From Cololabis saira (lineage: Eukaryota > Chordata > Actinopteri > Beloniformes > Belonidae): a stretch of DNA of 64,000 nucleotides. Each line of letters opens with the position of its first letter. Positions within the stretch are counted from its first letter, which is position 1. The notes below the pieces were generated by a model that made no database searches, had not been told where the DNA came from, and saw only the letters and a program-made list of their open reading frames with translations. The translations under genes and the position numbers were made by a program. This document shows positions 11,101 through 53,371 of this stretch, piece by piece. Where the stretch lies: positions 14,482,625 through 14,546,624 of the forward strand of contig NC_084599.1 in NCBI RefSeq assembly GCF_033807715.1, read 5' to 3'.

Positions 11101-14100
11101 AGCAATAATGCACATATATATACATTTTCTCTTTGTCTTAGTCAAGCGTAGAATACTTAATATCGCAAAGCCAGTTTGTGGGAATTATATATTTATGCTT
11201 GCAAAAGCAACAGGTGCGATCCAGACTGGAATGTATCAGCAATGATTTGATAATTGGCGTTCCATTGCTTTGAAGACCTTTGTGATCTGCAGGGTAACCT
11301 TAATCCTTAAAATAGGCACAACCATAAGATTACAAATTTAAAGTGTAATATAACATATTTAATTCCCTTTATTGAGGTACTGTAGTGTGATACTAACTAC
11401 ATGGATAATTGGCGGATGCTTTTTCAGTGCTTACGAGAGAACAGTGAAGTTGAAATATCCTCTGCAGGCCTTAGATGTGTGTTCCAATTTTGCAGGTGGT
11501 GGTTTTATATTCTTTGCTGGTAAATAAGTTTAAATAGTACAATCTAGCAGAAAGCTTTTTTTTATTTCAGAGGGACTATATCATTGAATTGGCAGCTCTG
11601 ATTAATTTGAATCAGTGTGAATTAAGACAAAATTAAATAGTATATTAACTACAAACAACAACAGAGCAATGAAATAAACTTTAAAAACTCAATATTCATG
11701 TGAATACCCCTTAATGAATAAAGCCTGTCAACAGGTAATGATGTTGAAACCCATCCAGCCATCGATGGTGTTCAGCTTGTTGTTTTGCTGACCCCTGTTG
11801 TTGGGAAAAATACAGAAGACACATCTCCGTGAGACAAACTAACAGGACAGAATTAGTGATTTACTGTAAATGTTGTTTTTTTTTAATCAACTCAGATTCA
11901 TTAGGATATAATTCAGTTTTATTCACAAAAAGCTATAATTTAACTTCATATTACTACTTCATAAATTTGGGATTAAATTTGATTTTAGGTTTAATCAAAT
12001 TGCATCACTTAAATACCTTTAACATATAGATTATGTGCACATGGTAAACATTATAACTGGTAAACTTGAGCACGTGGGCATTTTTATTGAATTTTAGCAT
12101 GCTTACATCAGCATTTAGCTGCTAGCATTATTTGAAAGCAAGGTGCAACACTTTAAATGACATGATTCAAAGACATTTAAAAAGGAAGAACTATAGTTAA
12201 TGAAAAATTACTAAAGTGGAAAAATTACTAAAGTGGAAATTACCAGTTGACTTTTTGAGCAATGTGGGACAAAGTTATCTATGATTTTAAGTGTAGCTAT
12301 ATCAACATTTAAAAATTCTGATTACAAATTTAAATCTGAATTAATGAAAGGTAAAACAGTACAAAAAGATGCATTCCTTAGCTAGAATGAAATAGTAGCT
12401 TGTTACAAAGCAACATACTTATGGTCCCCATTAAGATATATATATATATATTTTTTTTTTCAATTTTACCTATCTAAAACATTTTTAAAGCCTTATTGAA
12501 TATTTCCTTGTTCTATTGAGCATTTTTTCTTACATTTTGAAAAAAATGTTTTAATCAATTATAGATAATTATAGTCTGGCGACCTCTCCAGGTTGTACTC
12601 CTGCCTCTCGGCTGTGATGAGCTGGGATAGTCTCCTAAGTTATGCAGTTAAAACAAAATTAGCTCTATAACTAGATGGTAAGGAGTTTAAACTTTCATTA
12701 GGGACTGAAACAGTTTGAATCGAAGCAATTTTAAGTTAAAACGGATAATACAGACATTAATGTCAACACTTGGGGCAACGAACATATGTCTCAATAAATC
12801 GCTTTCTAAGCCTGTGACAACACTCAAAAATGTCCTTCCACTTTAGTGGATGAAGTCCCTAAAGACAAATTAAGGTCAGTAGTTCCTCAAAATTGGGCTC
12901 ATTATCTTGCTGCAGCATGAATGCTTCTCCAACAGCATGATTCGAGCTGAAAGAAGCCCTGCTTACCAAATTTCCTACCTCCCAATAGTATCATTTATTT
13001 TGGTTGCATGCTTCTCTCTACCATACTTCTTTTAAGAAAAGTAAGGAATATTAAAAACTATTTTATCATCCATCCATAGAACACGACATTACACACACTC
13101 ACACACTCATGGAGGGTGTTTTATTTGTCATTTTAATTTGATCGCTTGAAAACATTGGTCTCCATCAGGGAGCTCTGTGAATCCAAGACAGTTGGTGTCA
13201 CTCCTACGCACTGCAAGTCGCTCAACCAAGCACTGCTGGCGGTGCATTGCAAGCTCTGGCTGTTGGGAGTTTGATTTTATTATTTCCTCTCTCTCTCGCT
13301 CTCTCTCCACATGTATACTATATGTATACCACATGTATAATATATACTAATATGTGTGTATATTATACGGCCCCAGTTCCTTCTTTATTTGAGCTTTTCC
13401 ATGCTGCACCTTCAGGAAAGAACGAAATATTCTCAAACTGTGATTTTGTGTTTTATATTTTCAATCACCAATAGGAAAAATATAACGTCATGTACAGACT
13501 AACAAAACAAAACAGCAAGGCCAAATATCAAAGAGCAAAACAATGGTGACAACATAGCCGTGAGAATAATGCCAGCTGAGAGAAAATGTGCAATTACAGT
13601 ATATACATCAAGTCCCAGGTAAAATAAAGATATTTGAGCATGGAAAATCAATTTCAAATCTGCAACAGTGACCCTGACAGTGTGCTTACAGCGTGCAGCC
13701 TGAAAGAAAAAAGGAAGTTGCTGTATGTGAAATCTGCTTTAGCAAATAACATTTTCTTTTTCTATTTTTCTTTAGAAAAATCAATAAAAGTTTGTGTTGA
13801 CAGTACAAAGAGCACAGTGAAAAAAAATTTGTAAACTGATCATATATTTCACAAGTTTATCATAAAAGCCTGATGACGTTTAACAGTCTTGTAACTCATG
13901 ATTGGTGTTAAAAATACAGAAAATGTTGCAAATTGGTAACTTATGTGCAGTAACATAAGCTTTATGGGCCGTTGTTTCTTGTATTTGTTGTCTTGTGTTG
14001 TAAGAATGAAGCCACTGTCGTATTTTTCTACAGCTACACGATGGTTTGCATAACTGCAGCAGCATTAAGACAGGAAACATTAAGTTTTACTTAGTTGTTA

Positions 14101-16160
14101 AAAAAATAAATCTAAAACATTCACTAACACCTGTGAGGATCACAAAAATAATCCACAATATCGTGTATAATTGACCAGTAAACACATAAATGACTGTCAC
14201 TCCGTTCAGTCAAACAATTCTTACAATATAAACCTCCCACCATCTTTGTTCCCGTGCTTTGGTTTGGGTGTGGGTTAAAGCAAATGTGATGTAATGTGTA
14301 ACTTGGCATCAAAGGTGATATTAGGCCATATGTTTTTTAGTTGTTTCATACATTTAAACTAAGTTACATTAAATAGAAAAGCTAGAGGTATCAGCCTTCC
14401 GTGTGCCAAAGCAGCAGAGAAGCTGAAGTCCCTAAATATTCCTTTGAGCGATTTGAAATCAGTTACGCTTTGACATCATCACGCAGGATCAGCCCTGGCT
14501 AACCACAGGAAAGTCCAGTCCATCCTGTAAGCAAAACAGCAAGCAAAACAAAACAGATGGTGACAGTGATTTCAAAGTAATTTAAAAAATAAAATGCATA
14601 TTTAGAGAAATACTCTTATCTTTTTCTCGCCTGTTTCCAGTCTTTATGCTAAGCTAAGCTAAAAGCTGCTGACTGTCACTTTACATGATCAGACATGAGA
14701 ATGGCACTCATCAACTCATTTAACTGTTCACCTTGCTTTCAGATGTGTCCAGTGCATGCGCTCAAGTTTTAGTGCTAGGAAATGTATTTCGTTTTGCATT
14801 AATTTCAGAAATTTGACCTGTGTTCCCCAACTGGGTTTAAAGGTTAAACAGAAGATCTTTTTTTGAAGTACCTTTTGATACATTACTGGAAATTCTCTTT
14901 CAACATGAATAATAAACATTTAATTCAGTGCTGTCATGGCCCAAAAAAATAAAAAATAAATAATAAATAAAAACACCTATAGTAACTAAAACGCGTCTTA
15001 AAAACCCCATTTCATATGATTTCCTACCCCACCTTTAAGGAATATACACCTGCAATCATAGTAACAGAACAAGACAAATGACATAAAGGCAGAACTCATA
15101 GATATATTTACACACACAGAGTTGATATCCACCGTCGTCCTTTAGATCCGTGGCTGCCACCGAGTTCTGACTGTCGGTCTTATCTATTCATGCCGTAAAT
15201 ACCCAGCTTTGTTTTTGCAGTTTTTCAATGTTCTGAGCTTGTTTATATTAGTGCATTTTAATTATTAGTCATAGCTCTCAAAAAGGTTAAACCAACAGTA
15301 TGTAACAAGAATGTCACCGTTATGGATAATGGATGGATGGATGGATGGATTATATATTACTGCAAAATGCGCTGAACTGCTTTTCTAAATAAACAGCTAT
15401 GTTTTTATAACCTAATCATGAACCATTTAGATCTACATGCACCGCAGGTCCTTCTACATGAGAGAAAGGTAATCTTACTGCCGTATCAGGCACCTGGAAT
15501 TTTTTGAATCGTTATTTAACCAGTACAAAACAGCAAAAGTATCATAGCCAAGTGACCACAACAAAGGACACATATCAATATCATAAAAAGGAACCATAAA
15601 ATATCCAAATTTTAAACATGAAACTTAAAAGTAATCCAAATTGTTTTAGATTTTAGATTGTAATATATAACCATGACACATCCGTCACACATGAAAATGA
15701 GGCCAGAATGGTCAACCACAGCATTTACTAGTTGCACCTGCTTTTAGTATCTTAAATTTCCAGGGTGACAAAGAACGGTATAGTGTGGACTGCATTTAAT
15801 TGCTGAAGTTTAGATGCTTATTTAGGCTTGCTTCAAATTAGCATTTAGCTTGTTTTTATAAGAATATCGCATAGATCTGTAGCAAGATCTGTCTTCCACT
15901 ACTCTTATTTCTTAAACGAGACCATATTATAAACAACCTTAATTCACATTAATTACTCGCATCTCATTTGTTTATTCTGCATAGCGTAAGTATTTAGAAC
16001 TTTAATTTTTAATGTATGACTTGTTTTTATTACAGAACCTCCTGATATCTTGTCTGTGAGATGCTTGGGCCGTGATGCCACAGAGATAGAGTAGAAGAGC
16101 TCCTGGTCCAACTGTGTCTTCACAGCTCCTTTCATAGCAGCCATTAGGGGGTGGGTTCAC
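11101..16160. other. AT-rich intergenic DNA, no gene seen
   Basis: No exon was identified. Contents are simple sequence (a TC-rich tract near 13290, (GGAT)n near 15337) and a short LINE-tail fragment at 12571-12632. The gabrb3 3'UTR could extend leftward into 16-18 kb, but no polyadenylation site could be fixed by eye. Confidence 0.45.
12571..12632 (+). repeat. Degenerate fish LINE/SINE 3'-tail fragment
   Basis: The sequence ggcgacctctccaggttgta followed by agctgggatagtctcc resembles the common 3' tail of fish L2-type LINEs and their SINEs. Only about 60 bp remain. Confidence 0.5.
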
Positions 16161-16163
16161 TCA

Positions 16164-16328
16164 TAGGGCTTTTCCACCAACTCAAAATCGGTGCTGGTGC
16201 TAGAGCCAGTTCTAAACAGGTTCTACAAAGAACTAGTTTGCTAGTTTGCTGGTGCTTTGTTTCAGCCGGTGGTCAAAAAGTAATCATCACCAAACTAGCA
16301 CTGAAACCACTTTGGTGGAAAAGCCCTA
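16164..16328. mobile_element. Short TIR MITE, about 165 bp
   Basis: The ends AGGGCTTTTCCACCAA and TTTGGTGGAAAAGCCCT are inverted repeats bounding a short sequence with no coding capacity. The superfamily is uncertain because no clear target duplication was seen. Confidence 0.7.
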
Positions 16329-18856
16329 CCGGTCAGTTCAACTACACATCCATCTTCAGAAGACTTGTGCCCAGTGTTGGTTCATTTATACTTCTGCTTG
16401 GGGCCTACTCTGGCGTTTATACTTTTACGTAATTGTGTGTGTTGCTCTGTAAGGACGCCACCAACTGCTAGGCTGCAGTGCAGGTTCTCTTTCTGTCTCC
16501 CAAAGTTTCCCTCAGTTTACTTCATGCATGTAGCTCAAACATAGCAGCGGAGCAAATAAAGTATATTTTCGGCAAGTTAGAGTTGATGAATGTTGAACAT
16601 CAGTCATTTTCACAGACATTGAAGCAAACTACTGTTCTACTTGACTTGAAAACGGCGAAGAAGAAACAGCAATGGCAAAAATGAAGAACAAATCTGCCAA
16701 TTCCGTTTCTTGATGTTTGCATCAACTCAGCGCGTACATACATTTGGAGAGAGACGCCTGTTGGGCTTTGCTGTAGCTACTTCATTGGGTTCACACTGAC
16801 ACCGTACCTAAGGTGTAGTTTTGAAGAGAAAAAGTAAGAAGAGTAAATCAGGGTTTACTCAACACAAAGTAATTTATTCCTTTTTGCTCTTTACAAAGGT
16901 AATATTATTACTCTATACTGTATGTTACTTCATGCCAAAAGTTATTTTTTGTATTCGTTGTTATAATACTTTCTGGTGCATGCCAGAAAAAAAACAGCTG
17001 AAGTCTTTGAAATGTCATAATTTGCAAGAATTGACTTTCAACAGCTGGTTATCATTCTGAAAACAGCACTTTCTAAAGATAAAACTGGTCCTGAAGGAAT
17101 ATGGCTTCAGGCTCAAAACTACACATAGCCTTTTCCTGTAGCCATAAATACCGGCAGTACGTGAAGCACATCTGTGGTGAGGAGGGAGAAAAATAGTGGT
17201 CATCATTTTGTCCATTTGAGTGGTATCTGTAATCTCCCAGCCAAGAAATCTAGACACGCCACTAGCAAGTTTAACCTACGTCTAGCTATCCTTCTGGAGC
17301 GTATCAAATATGCTCAAAGTCTTGGAGAGCCAATCAAATCAGTCTACTCTTGTATAGAGGGTCTCTGGGCGGGCTTAACACGACAGCGACGTAATCAGGA
17401 TGTAAACGGTGTAGATGGCTGCAGCTGAGGATGAACGGCCGTTTGAATCGGCTTTGGCATTAACAGTTTAAGATTCAGACCTTTTTTTTTTAAATCAAAC
17501 AGAAGACAGAACTCAAATTATTCCTTTGGGAGGTAAATGTCTATGCAACTGATAATCATTGAAGTCTGATCTGTCAGGCTGGTAATCTCCAAGAATGCTA
17601 CATTTTTTATCCTCATTTCAACATTCTCATTCTTGTCAGTATCAACAGGCTGGTCCAGTTTAAACACATAAAAGGTTTGGTCCAATATCAATAATGGTGG
17701 TCGTAATTTGGTAAGAAAGTCTATAAAATCATGAGCAATCCTTTTGCAAACTTTATACAAAAATCCATTTAATCCCCCCAAAATTTTAATAAGTTATTTC
17801 ATTATGTACTAATGGTAATGATATTACTGAAATTCTGACAGTAATTAGTTACGCTGCTTGTTACTGGAAAAAGCAACATTATTACAGAATTGCATCACTG
17901 ACTAACACTAACTCTGCCTTATTTTAACTCATTATGGCATTATGGCTTTGAGCTGCCACTTCTGGGGTACAATAAATGCAGGATACATTTAAAAGTGGGG
18001 TTTTTCACGATCAGTTTAAACGTCTAAGTTTTGATGTTTTTAAAAGCTGATATAGAGCTTCCTTCTTAGACATTAACGCATCAGCAGGTGCATCTCCCTG
18101 TGATCACTGATCTACGAGGAGAAGCAGGGTTGGAGGATGTTTTCATGTCACAAAATGTGCTATTGCACCTTTTCTTTTTGACATCGTTTCAGTCCTGGTT
18201 TACCTAAAAACTTCAGTACACTTGATGCAAAAGGAGAAACAAAAGTCAGAGTTTTGTACATCTGACCGCCTAGCCATGAATGGACAGTGGATTTGCATGC
18301 ATGACATATTTGGAAACAAGGTGTAACTTATGGCAATAAACCAAACCAAGCATTATTTCCCAAAGAGCAGACCTACTTTGCAAATCCAGACTGATCACAA
18401 AACATTACCAGGTCGTAAAGCCACACTGTCTGTATAGATCAGGATATCCATATTTGTCGATGTCAGGACTGACGTACAACTAAAACTGAGACATGAATCT
18501 TGCAGAGGATACAATAATATTATGAAACACAATGTAATACTGATGTTTTGTAACAGAGGTAACGGCAAACGTTAACCTGTGCAAACTACCTTTTGCAGGT
18601 ACAAAACTGCAGCCTAAGTGTTAACAGAGGTTGGAGCAGAGAGTGACCGACTGTACATGTGAGTTTTTGTAAAACAATTGTGTCAAGTTAAATCCTTTTT
18701 TTACCTGCATGTAGAGAGAGTTACAGCTCCCTCATCAAACTCTTCCCTTGCTATGATAAAAAATGGTTAGGATTTCACCAAGTCAGGGGTGTCACATCAA
18801 GAAGTCTTTTTAAAAAACTAGAATGAGATACGGGTGGGTTTAAAAAGCACAGTGTG
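16329..18856. other. Region 3' of gabrb3, probably includes its 3'UTR
   Basis: No coding exon was recognised. Because it lies directly downstream of the gabrb3 stop codon on the minus strand, part of it should be transcribed as 3'UTR. The end of the transcript cannot be placed from sequence alone. Confidence 0.4.
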
Positions 18857-47561
<28,705 letters not shown>

Positions 47562-47685
47562 CCCTCTGTGTCCTGTTCAGCTTCAACAAATCCCTAAACG
47601 AAGTGAACCCTCCGCTGTGAGGTGAGACTTGCCCCTCATCACTTTCACCTCTGCTCCAGCTCCAGCTGACATGCTGCACGGCTCA
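47562..47685 (-). promoter_or_regulatory. gabrb3: Unique 5' flank of gabrb3, 124 bp before a MITE
   Basis: This is the only non-repetitive sequence between the gabrb3 start codon and the first upstream transposon. It must contain 5'UTR, and may contain the transcription start or a splice junction to an upstream exon. No TATA box or convincing acceptor was seen. Confidence 0.35.
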
Positions 47686-47839
47686 AGCCTGAATTATGGT
47701 TCCGCGTTAAATCGACGCAGAGCCTACGCCGTGGGGTACGCCGTAGGTTACGCGGCGACGCGCAACGTACGTTGCGCGTCGCCGCGTACCTACGGCGTAG
47801 GCTCTGCGTTGGTGTAACGCGGAACCGTAAAACAGCCTT
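47686..47839. mobile_element. Palindromic Harbinger-type MITE, copy B, beside the gabrb3 start
   Basis: Same family as copy A, with GGTTCCGCGTTA arms and GACGCAGAGCCTACG-type sequence. The centre, 47749-47788, is a perfect 40-bp palindrome (axis CGTACG), very CpG-rich. The flanking TCA/TGA trinucleotides are an imperfect or mutated target duplication. It lies 125 bp upstream of the gabrb3 start codon. Confidence 0.85.
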
Positions 47840-47927
47840 GAGGCGTGGTGATGCTGGGGACTGCGCTGTCATGTGTTGAGCTCCAATAACGGGGAAGGGA
47901 ACTCCCAACCTCCAAGTTTACTTCCTT

Positions 47928-48440
47928 TTGAAGTTTGAAGTTGACCTGTGTACTTTCTGTAATGCAGCAAATGAAACTTTAGATCATATGTTTTTCTTAT
48001 GTCCTGTGTCTAGAAACTTCTGGAAATAATTGAGAAGTTGGTTATTACTTAGAATAGATGACATACCAGTTTTTGATATTTCTCATATTTTTTTATATGT
48101 AGACAATTTGAAGGCTGTTATATCTGATATGATTAATATAATTATTCTCATGGGTAAATATCATATTCACTGCTGTAAGTGGAGAAATGGTAAACCCTCC
48201 TTTGATTGGTTTTTAAATGATTTTAAATTGTTCTTTTTGTCCCTCAAAAAATTGATTCCAGCAAAATGGCTAAAAAAATTTGTGACGACATATCTTGTTT
48301 TTTGCTTTTGTGATTCATGCCTGAGACAATGCTCCTATTTTGTTATGGTTTTTGTTTTGCCTGATTTTGAAAATATATGCAAATGTTTTTACTTGTATTT
48401 TAAAATAACAACCCCTTTTTGTTTGTTTTGTTTCATTTCT

Positions 48441-48522
<82 letters not shown>

Positions 48523-48644
48523 TACATGGCTTATACTTGATGACAACATTCCACTTCATGTTTAAAATGTATTAATGTCCTTACGAGAAAATGTTATGAT
48601 ACTGTGTTATTGTATGTTCAATAAAAAAAAAAAAAAAAAAAAGA
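47928..48644 (+). mobile_element. 5'-truncated L1-like LINE with poly(A) and 14-bp target duplication
   Basis: Perfect duplications AAGTTTACTTCCTT at 47914-47927 and 48645-48658 bracket a 717-bp insert ending in AATAAA and a poly(A) run. The plus-strand reading contains CNAANETLDHMFFLCPVSRN, matching the Cys/His-containing C-terminal end of L1-clade RT proteins, one in-frame stop, then GKYHIHCCKWRNGKPSFDWF from the same frame. Truncation, poly(A) and long duplication are the hallmarks of target-primed reverse transcription. It is antisense to gabrb3 and about 370 bp from its start codon. Confidence 0.9.
48446..48519. repeat. (TA)n microsatellite within the LINE 3' part
   Basis: About 74 bp of TA dinucleotides interrupt the 3' region of the LINE. 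Confidence 0.95.
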
Positions 48645-48658
48645 AAGTTTACTTCCTT

Positions 48659-51600
48659 GACACCGTTTAGGCTATGAATAAATAAAGTTAAAGAAAAAGG
48701 AGAGTTTCCAGAGTTTTTTAACTCCACACTGTCCCACGGCGCACGGGCCATTGATTATACTAGTTTGTTTTTTTTCTGTTTTACTACTTGAAGTCTACAG
48801 TCATTGCCTTTGAGGCACAAATATGTTTACAAGTTTTCTTCAGACTTTCTGTTTGCACTTTTGTTATTGCACTAAAAATGTGCACTATTACAGAATGGAT
48901 GTTCTGCTTTCTTTCTATTGTTTTATATTAATTTATACAATTTTAAGGACAGGTTTCTGTTTTAAGAAAGATACTTTTTTTATTCAGTTCATTTTGTTAT
49001 TTTGTTTTATAGTGAATAGCTGGATAATAATTTGTTTTCCATGTGTTCATGGCATTCAAAAATATGCATCTAATTCAATTCAGGTTTGAGTCAAATAGTT
49101 AAAAAATCGTTTCACTCACAAAAAAAGGGGCTAAAAAAATTCACCATGCCAGGAGGGGTGAAGGCAATCGGGTCGGCCGGCCCTGCCGATGAGGTGTACC
49201 TTATTTATTTATCAGGGAGTTGTCAAACCTAATGGTACCAGAAACTTATTTAAGATGTTCCTGGAAAAATACGCTTTGGTTGAGATATAGTGGCATGCTG
49301 AGGGGTGTCCACGACTGAAGTAACACTCTGGAGTATTTTATGTTCACATATCATTTTTATTGATTATTCTTCAGAAGGGTCCTCCCAACTTCTCCTAACA
49401 GACTAAAAATTACTGGACAATTTAACCATCGGTGTCGTCACCCATAGAATTTCTATTGAGGCTTTGAAGCCCCTTTTTCCTCATGTAAGGAGAAGCTGCC
49501 TGGACTTCCACCTTTGTCAATATCCCAGTTTAGCCGATCAGCCATTTTTAGTTAACATATTCATTTTTTCGACGAAGTTGGACATTTGTACTTGCAGTAC
49601 CAGTCAATAGAGATTGAATTGCTTTTGGAACCAGCACCCAGTGGTCAGTAGATGAACTGCAACTTTTGTTATTTATAGGTTTGGTCCCGCCTGGAAGACA
49701 GATTGTTCACTGGAGTAGCTGCAAAGTTGATGATGAATGTTTGCAGAGGAATATCCTGTTTCAAATTGGCATATTTCACCAATTCCAGTGGTGAAATCAG
49801 AAATTACGGCTGTGTTTAGCCGGTGGTGGGTTAACACAAGCTGGTGATGGCTGAACTAAACGAGGAAAATATGATAGCTAGCCATTGGCCAAGCCAGCTG
49901 CAAAAAAGTCTAACCAAAATCCTATGCCACTAATGGTACATAAATTAATTGCTTTATATAAATGTATCTGATGTGGTCAAAAAAAAACAGCCTGTCCAGT
50001 TGCCATGATTGTGAAAAAGTTGAACTGCAAAGCTAGACATTTTAATGTGGGGGTCAATGGAGATTGATGCGCCTTTGGAGCCAGCCCGCAGTGGCCAGTC
50101 AATGAACTGCCACTTTTCTTTTTTCCCCACTGGCATCAGTCCAGAAGTTAGATTGTTGGCACTTGGTCCCTAATAGACTATTAGAAAGAACCACTGAAAG
50201 TTGTTGGTGCTCATCCTTCCATGTGTCGTAAGTGCTGCCCTTACACGTCAAAATCAATGACAAAATTTTACATTGATAATAGAGATCTTCGATACTCCTC
50301 CGGTCGTTTCTTTTTGTGGTTCTAAATCTCGGCTCGTCAAAGAAAAAAAAGTACATGTAATGCAGGGTAACCGTATCGTAAAAGCGACTTCAGCTCCACA
50401 CCTATAGTATAGTGTACTGTATATCCCACGTAGCAAACAATGCTTGGCCCAAATCTGCAACTCCTGAATTATACAGCATTATCTCATGGTGAGCGTGACT
50501 GCTGAAACTTGGCCACATGTCCACCAGACATGGCACAAGTTTTCATTTTCACCAGATTTTTAGGCCATGCTTGGCACTTACTAAAGTTTTCATGTCAGAA
50601 CTATTTCGGATGAAATCTGGGCCACATCTGGCTTATTCAACCTTTGCTGAAACCCAACTTGGGCTCAGTTCATGAACTATGGGACACACGTGGCCCAAAT
50701 ATTTATTGCCAGCTCCATAACTTAGCCATTAGTGGCAAATATAGCCCTGATACGGCACAAACGTGTCTGCTGTCTAGGTAGGAGGACCCTCAGAGGTAAG
50801 AATAGAATAAGCTCCTTTGGATTGCTTTAAGTCTGATGAATAACACAATATTTGCCATGTTTAGAAATATTTGCATTTCTTTTTTGTTCTAATGTCATGG
50901 AGAGGAACAGCAAAGCAAGCGTACCCCTTCACCAAAGGAGAGCTGGAATGGGCTCCAGCAGATCCCTGTGGCCCTGAATTGGAATAAGCAAGTATAGATA
51001 ATGGGTGGACGGTGTTAAATGTCATACAAATACTGAGCTAGTTCCTGAGGCTTTTTTTCATCTTATATTGCTTATCAACATACTCATTTCCCATTTATTT
51101 CCCATCCAGCTTATCTACATATCCTTGTGTCGACCTGCTAAAAATACAAAAACAAACAGTACTTTCTACTCCATTTAAGTCTGTTAATAACCCTCTAACA
51201 AGCTCAATGTAATAGATAGGACCCGGTACGAGATGGGAGTTACTTTAGCAAGGCCAGCATAGCAGGAAGGCGTCGTCCATAACTCAGTGCTCTCCACTCT
51301 GAGATGGGTTCAAACAACACTCAGCAGCTGTCATGAGGCATGTGTGCTGGCGCTGATAACATGATAGTCTGACCATTCAGTTGGAAGACAAAGATTATTT
51401 CTGAAGCACAATTGTGTGGAAGGCCTGTTTCCTGTTAGTTAAAAATTGATTATTACGTTTGTGAACTTGCCACTTGCTGTAACCCATTGCATTTAACAAT
51501 TTCTCAGTATCCCGTGACTGTTTTTTGTTTTTTAAATCAAAGAAACAGTAGTGAAATCCAAATTCAGTTTATCAAATGTTGACGTGCTTCCCTGCATCTT

Positions 51601-53363
51601 AAAGAGGCCATGAAAGAGGGTCTTTTAGTAATAATTGTCACTGTTTTTCAGGTTTAGAAATGGGGTAAAAGAGTTCCTGAGATGCACACCAGCGTTACAG
51701 CCACAAACATTTGTGGGGTTGAACTTACCTCGTATCATAAATAGCATAGAGCTTTTTATTTCCACTGGCAGCATTCCTGAAAAGAAAAAAAAGAAAAGTA
51801 AGCATTACTTTCTGTGGTACAATGCTGACTTTTGCAATAACTGAATAGGTCTATGGAGATCTGTTTGGAGATTTGATAATTACCCTAATTTCACCACACA
51901 CATGTCAAGATCATACTGTACAGTATGTACAGCAGAATTTCCAATCAAACTCTATTGTATTGAAATGCATTTTGAAAATCAGACTTAATAGAAGTCAATT
52001 TCCACAACGACTGTGTTGGAAGTGGCTTGACTGTACTGTAAATGCAGAGTGATGTGCAGTCTTTTTCTGTGCTGCCGCAGTATGTGTGGGACACGTTTCC
52101 TCCAATCTGGATCACAAACTGTCATGCTCCGTGGGTTTTCTTTGTTCTTTGGCAGATACTTGTTTCCTGGCTGCTTTGCTCCAGATTGATCTCTTATTTT
52201 GACGACTGTTCATTTGGATTTGGATCAGAAATGTATTTGGACCATCATGGGTTTCTTCTGAAGCGGTTCTAAACCTGTCTGTCTCAACCACATAACATAG
52301 ATATGAAAGGATCTTTAAAAATACAACAAAAAGAGAGGATGTAACAGTTTTCCTTTTTTTCTTCCATATAATGGCACTTAGCGTTAGTGCGGCATTTAGA
52401 CTTTTTTCTTTTAAAATATGTTTACAACTCCAGAGCCCAAGTTAATGTCATCAGATGTTTTTGTGCTTTCTGTCATGAAGATACCAAAATGTTTAATTTA
52501 TGTACTTTCTCCCAAATTTTTCAGTCAAAATAACATATGATCAGCCAATAATATACAAAGTGTAGATGTAAAAGAGTCCTTACTGTCCCCAATGTTCATC
52601 TGCTGTTTAGATAGATTAGTTGGCTGTGTCATAAATTAAATGTACAAGCTCTGCCAAAATTGGTGAAAGATTTAAATAACAGGCAGTCAAAAAAAGGAAC
52701 AAACATAATATCATATACAGTATGATGCACCGGGACTACACACTTAGTAGCAGAGAAGTAAAAAGTATTTAGTTTTTTACAGTCAACTGAACTCAATCTA
52801 ATATCATGGCTAAAGGGGACACAATATGTGTTTAAGAGCTTTTACTTGAGTGTCTGAAGCGTCTGCCAACTCGAAAACACAGAAATGGGAGCATGTCTGT
52901 GTCCCCACAGCCCTGATATCCTAACCCCAACCTTAATGTCATCCAATGTGTGAACACAGGACTGTGGGAACGCAGGGACGACCCCACAGAGATAATACAA
53001 GTCTGTCCTTTAGTCTAAAAGACTTTCATGAGCAGTTTAGATTTGCAGGGTATTGTGACACCACAGACCCAGATCACAATTGAATTATCCAGGTTATCGT
53101 TCTTTACCTCCTCCCATGTCTATTTATGCTGCATCTGCACTTCTCAGAGGTGCATAACACAAAACTGTACCACTGATTTCAGAGGAGACGAACCCCAGGG
53201 AAGAGGAGGATAGAGTGGCTCTAACTCCACCTCATATGGCTGAAAAAAGGATCCCCCCCCCCCAAAAAAAAAAATAACTGTCCCCTTTTCCTATAAATAC
53301 ATGGTCACAAACATTTGAATAATAGCTCAAAAAATATGTGAACTTTTGAATAGTGCGATGAGG
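48659..53363. other. gabrb3-gabra5 intergenic DNA, middle part
   Basis: No exon or RNA gene was found. It contains a diverged direct-repeat pair (about 49600-49720 and 50052-50165, both with gagattga...ggagccag-type sequence), a region rich in TGGCCCAAAT-type phrases (50430-50780) that resembles a dispersed repeat, and a LINE tail fragment at 50936-51010. Confidence 0.5.
50936..51010 (+). repeat. Fish LINE/SINE 3'-tail fragment
   Basis: gggctccagcagatccctgt followed by gaattggaataagcaagtat and a GATAATGGGTGGA end is the familiar terminal sequence of fish LINE/SINE copies; about 75 bp remain. Confidence 0.6.
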
Positions 53364-53371
53364 CATCCTGG

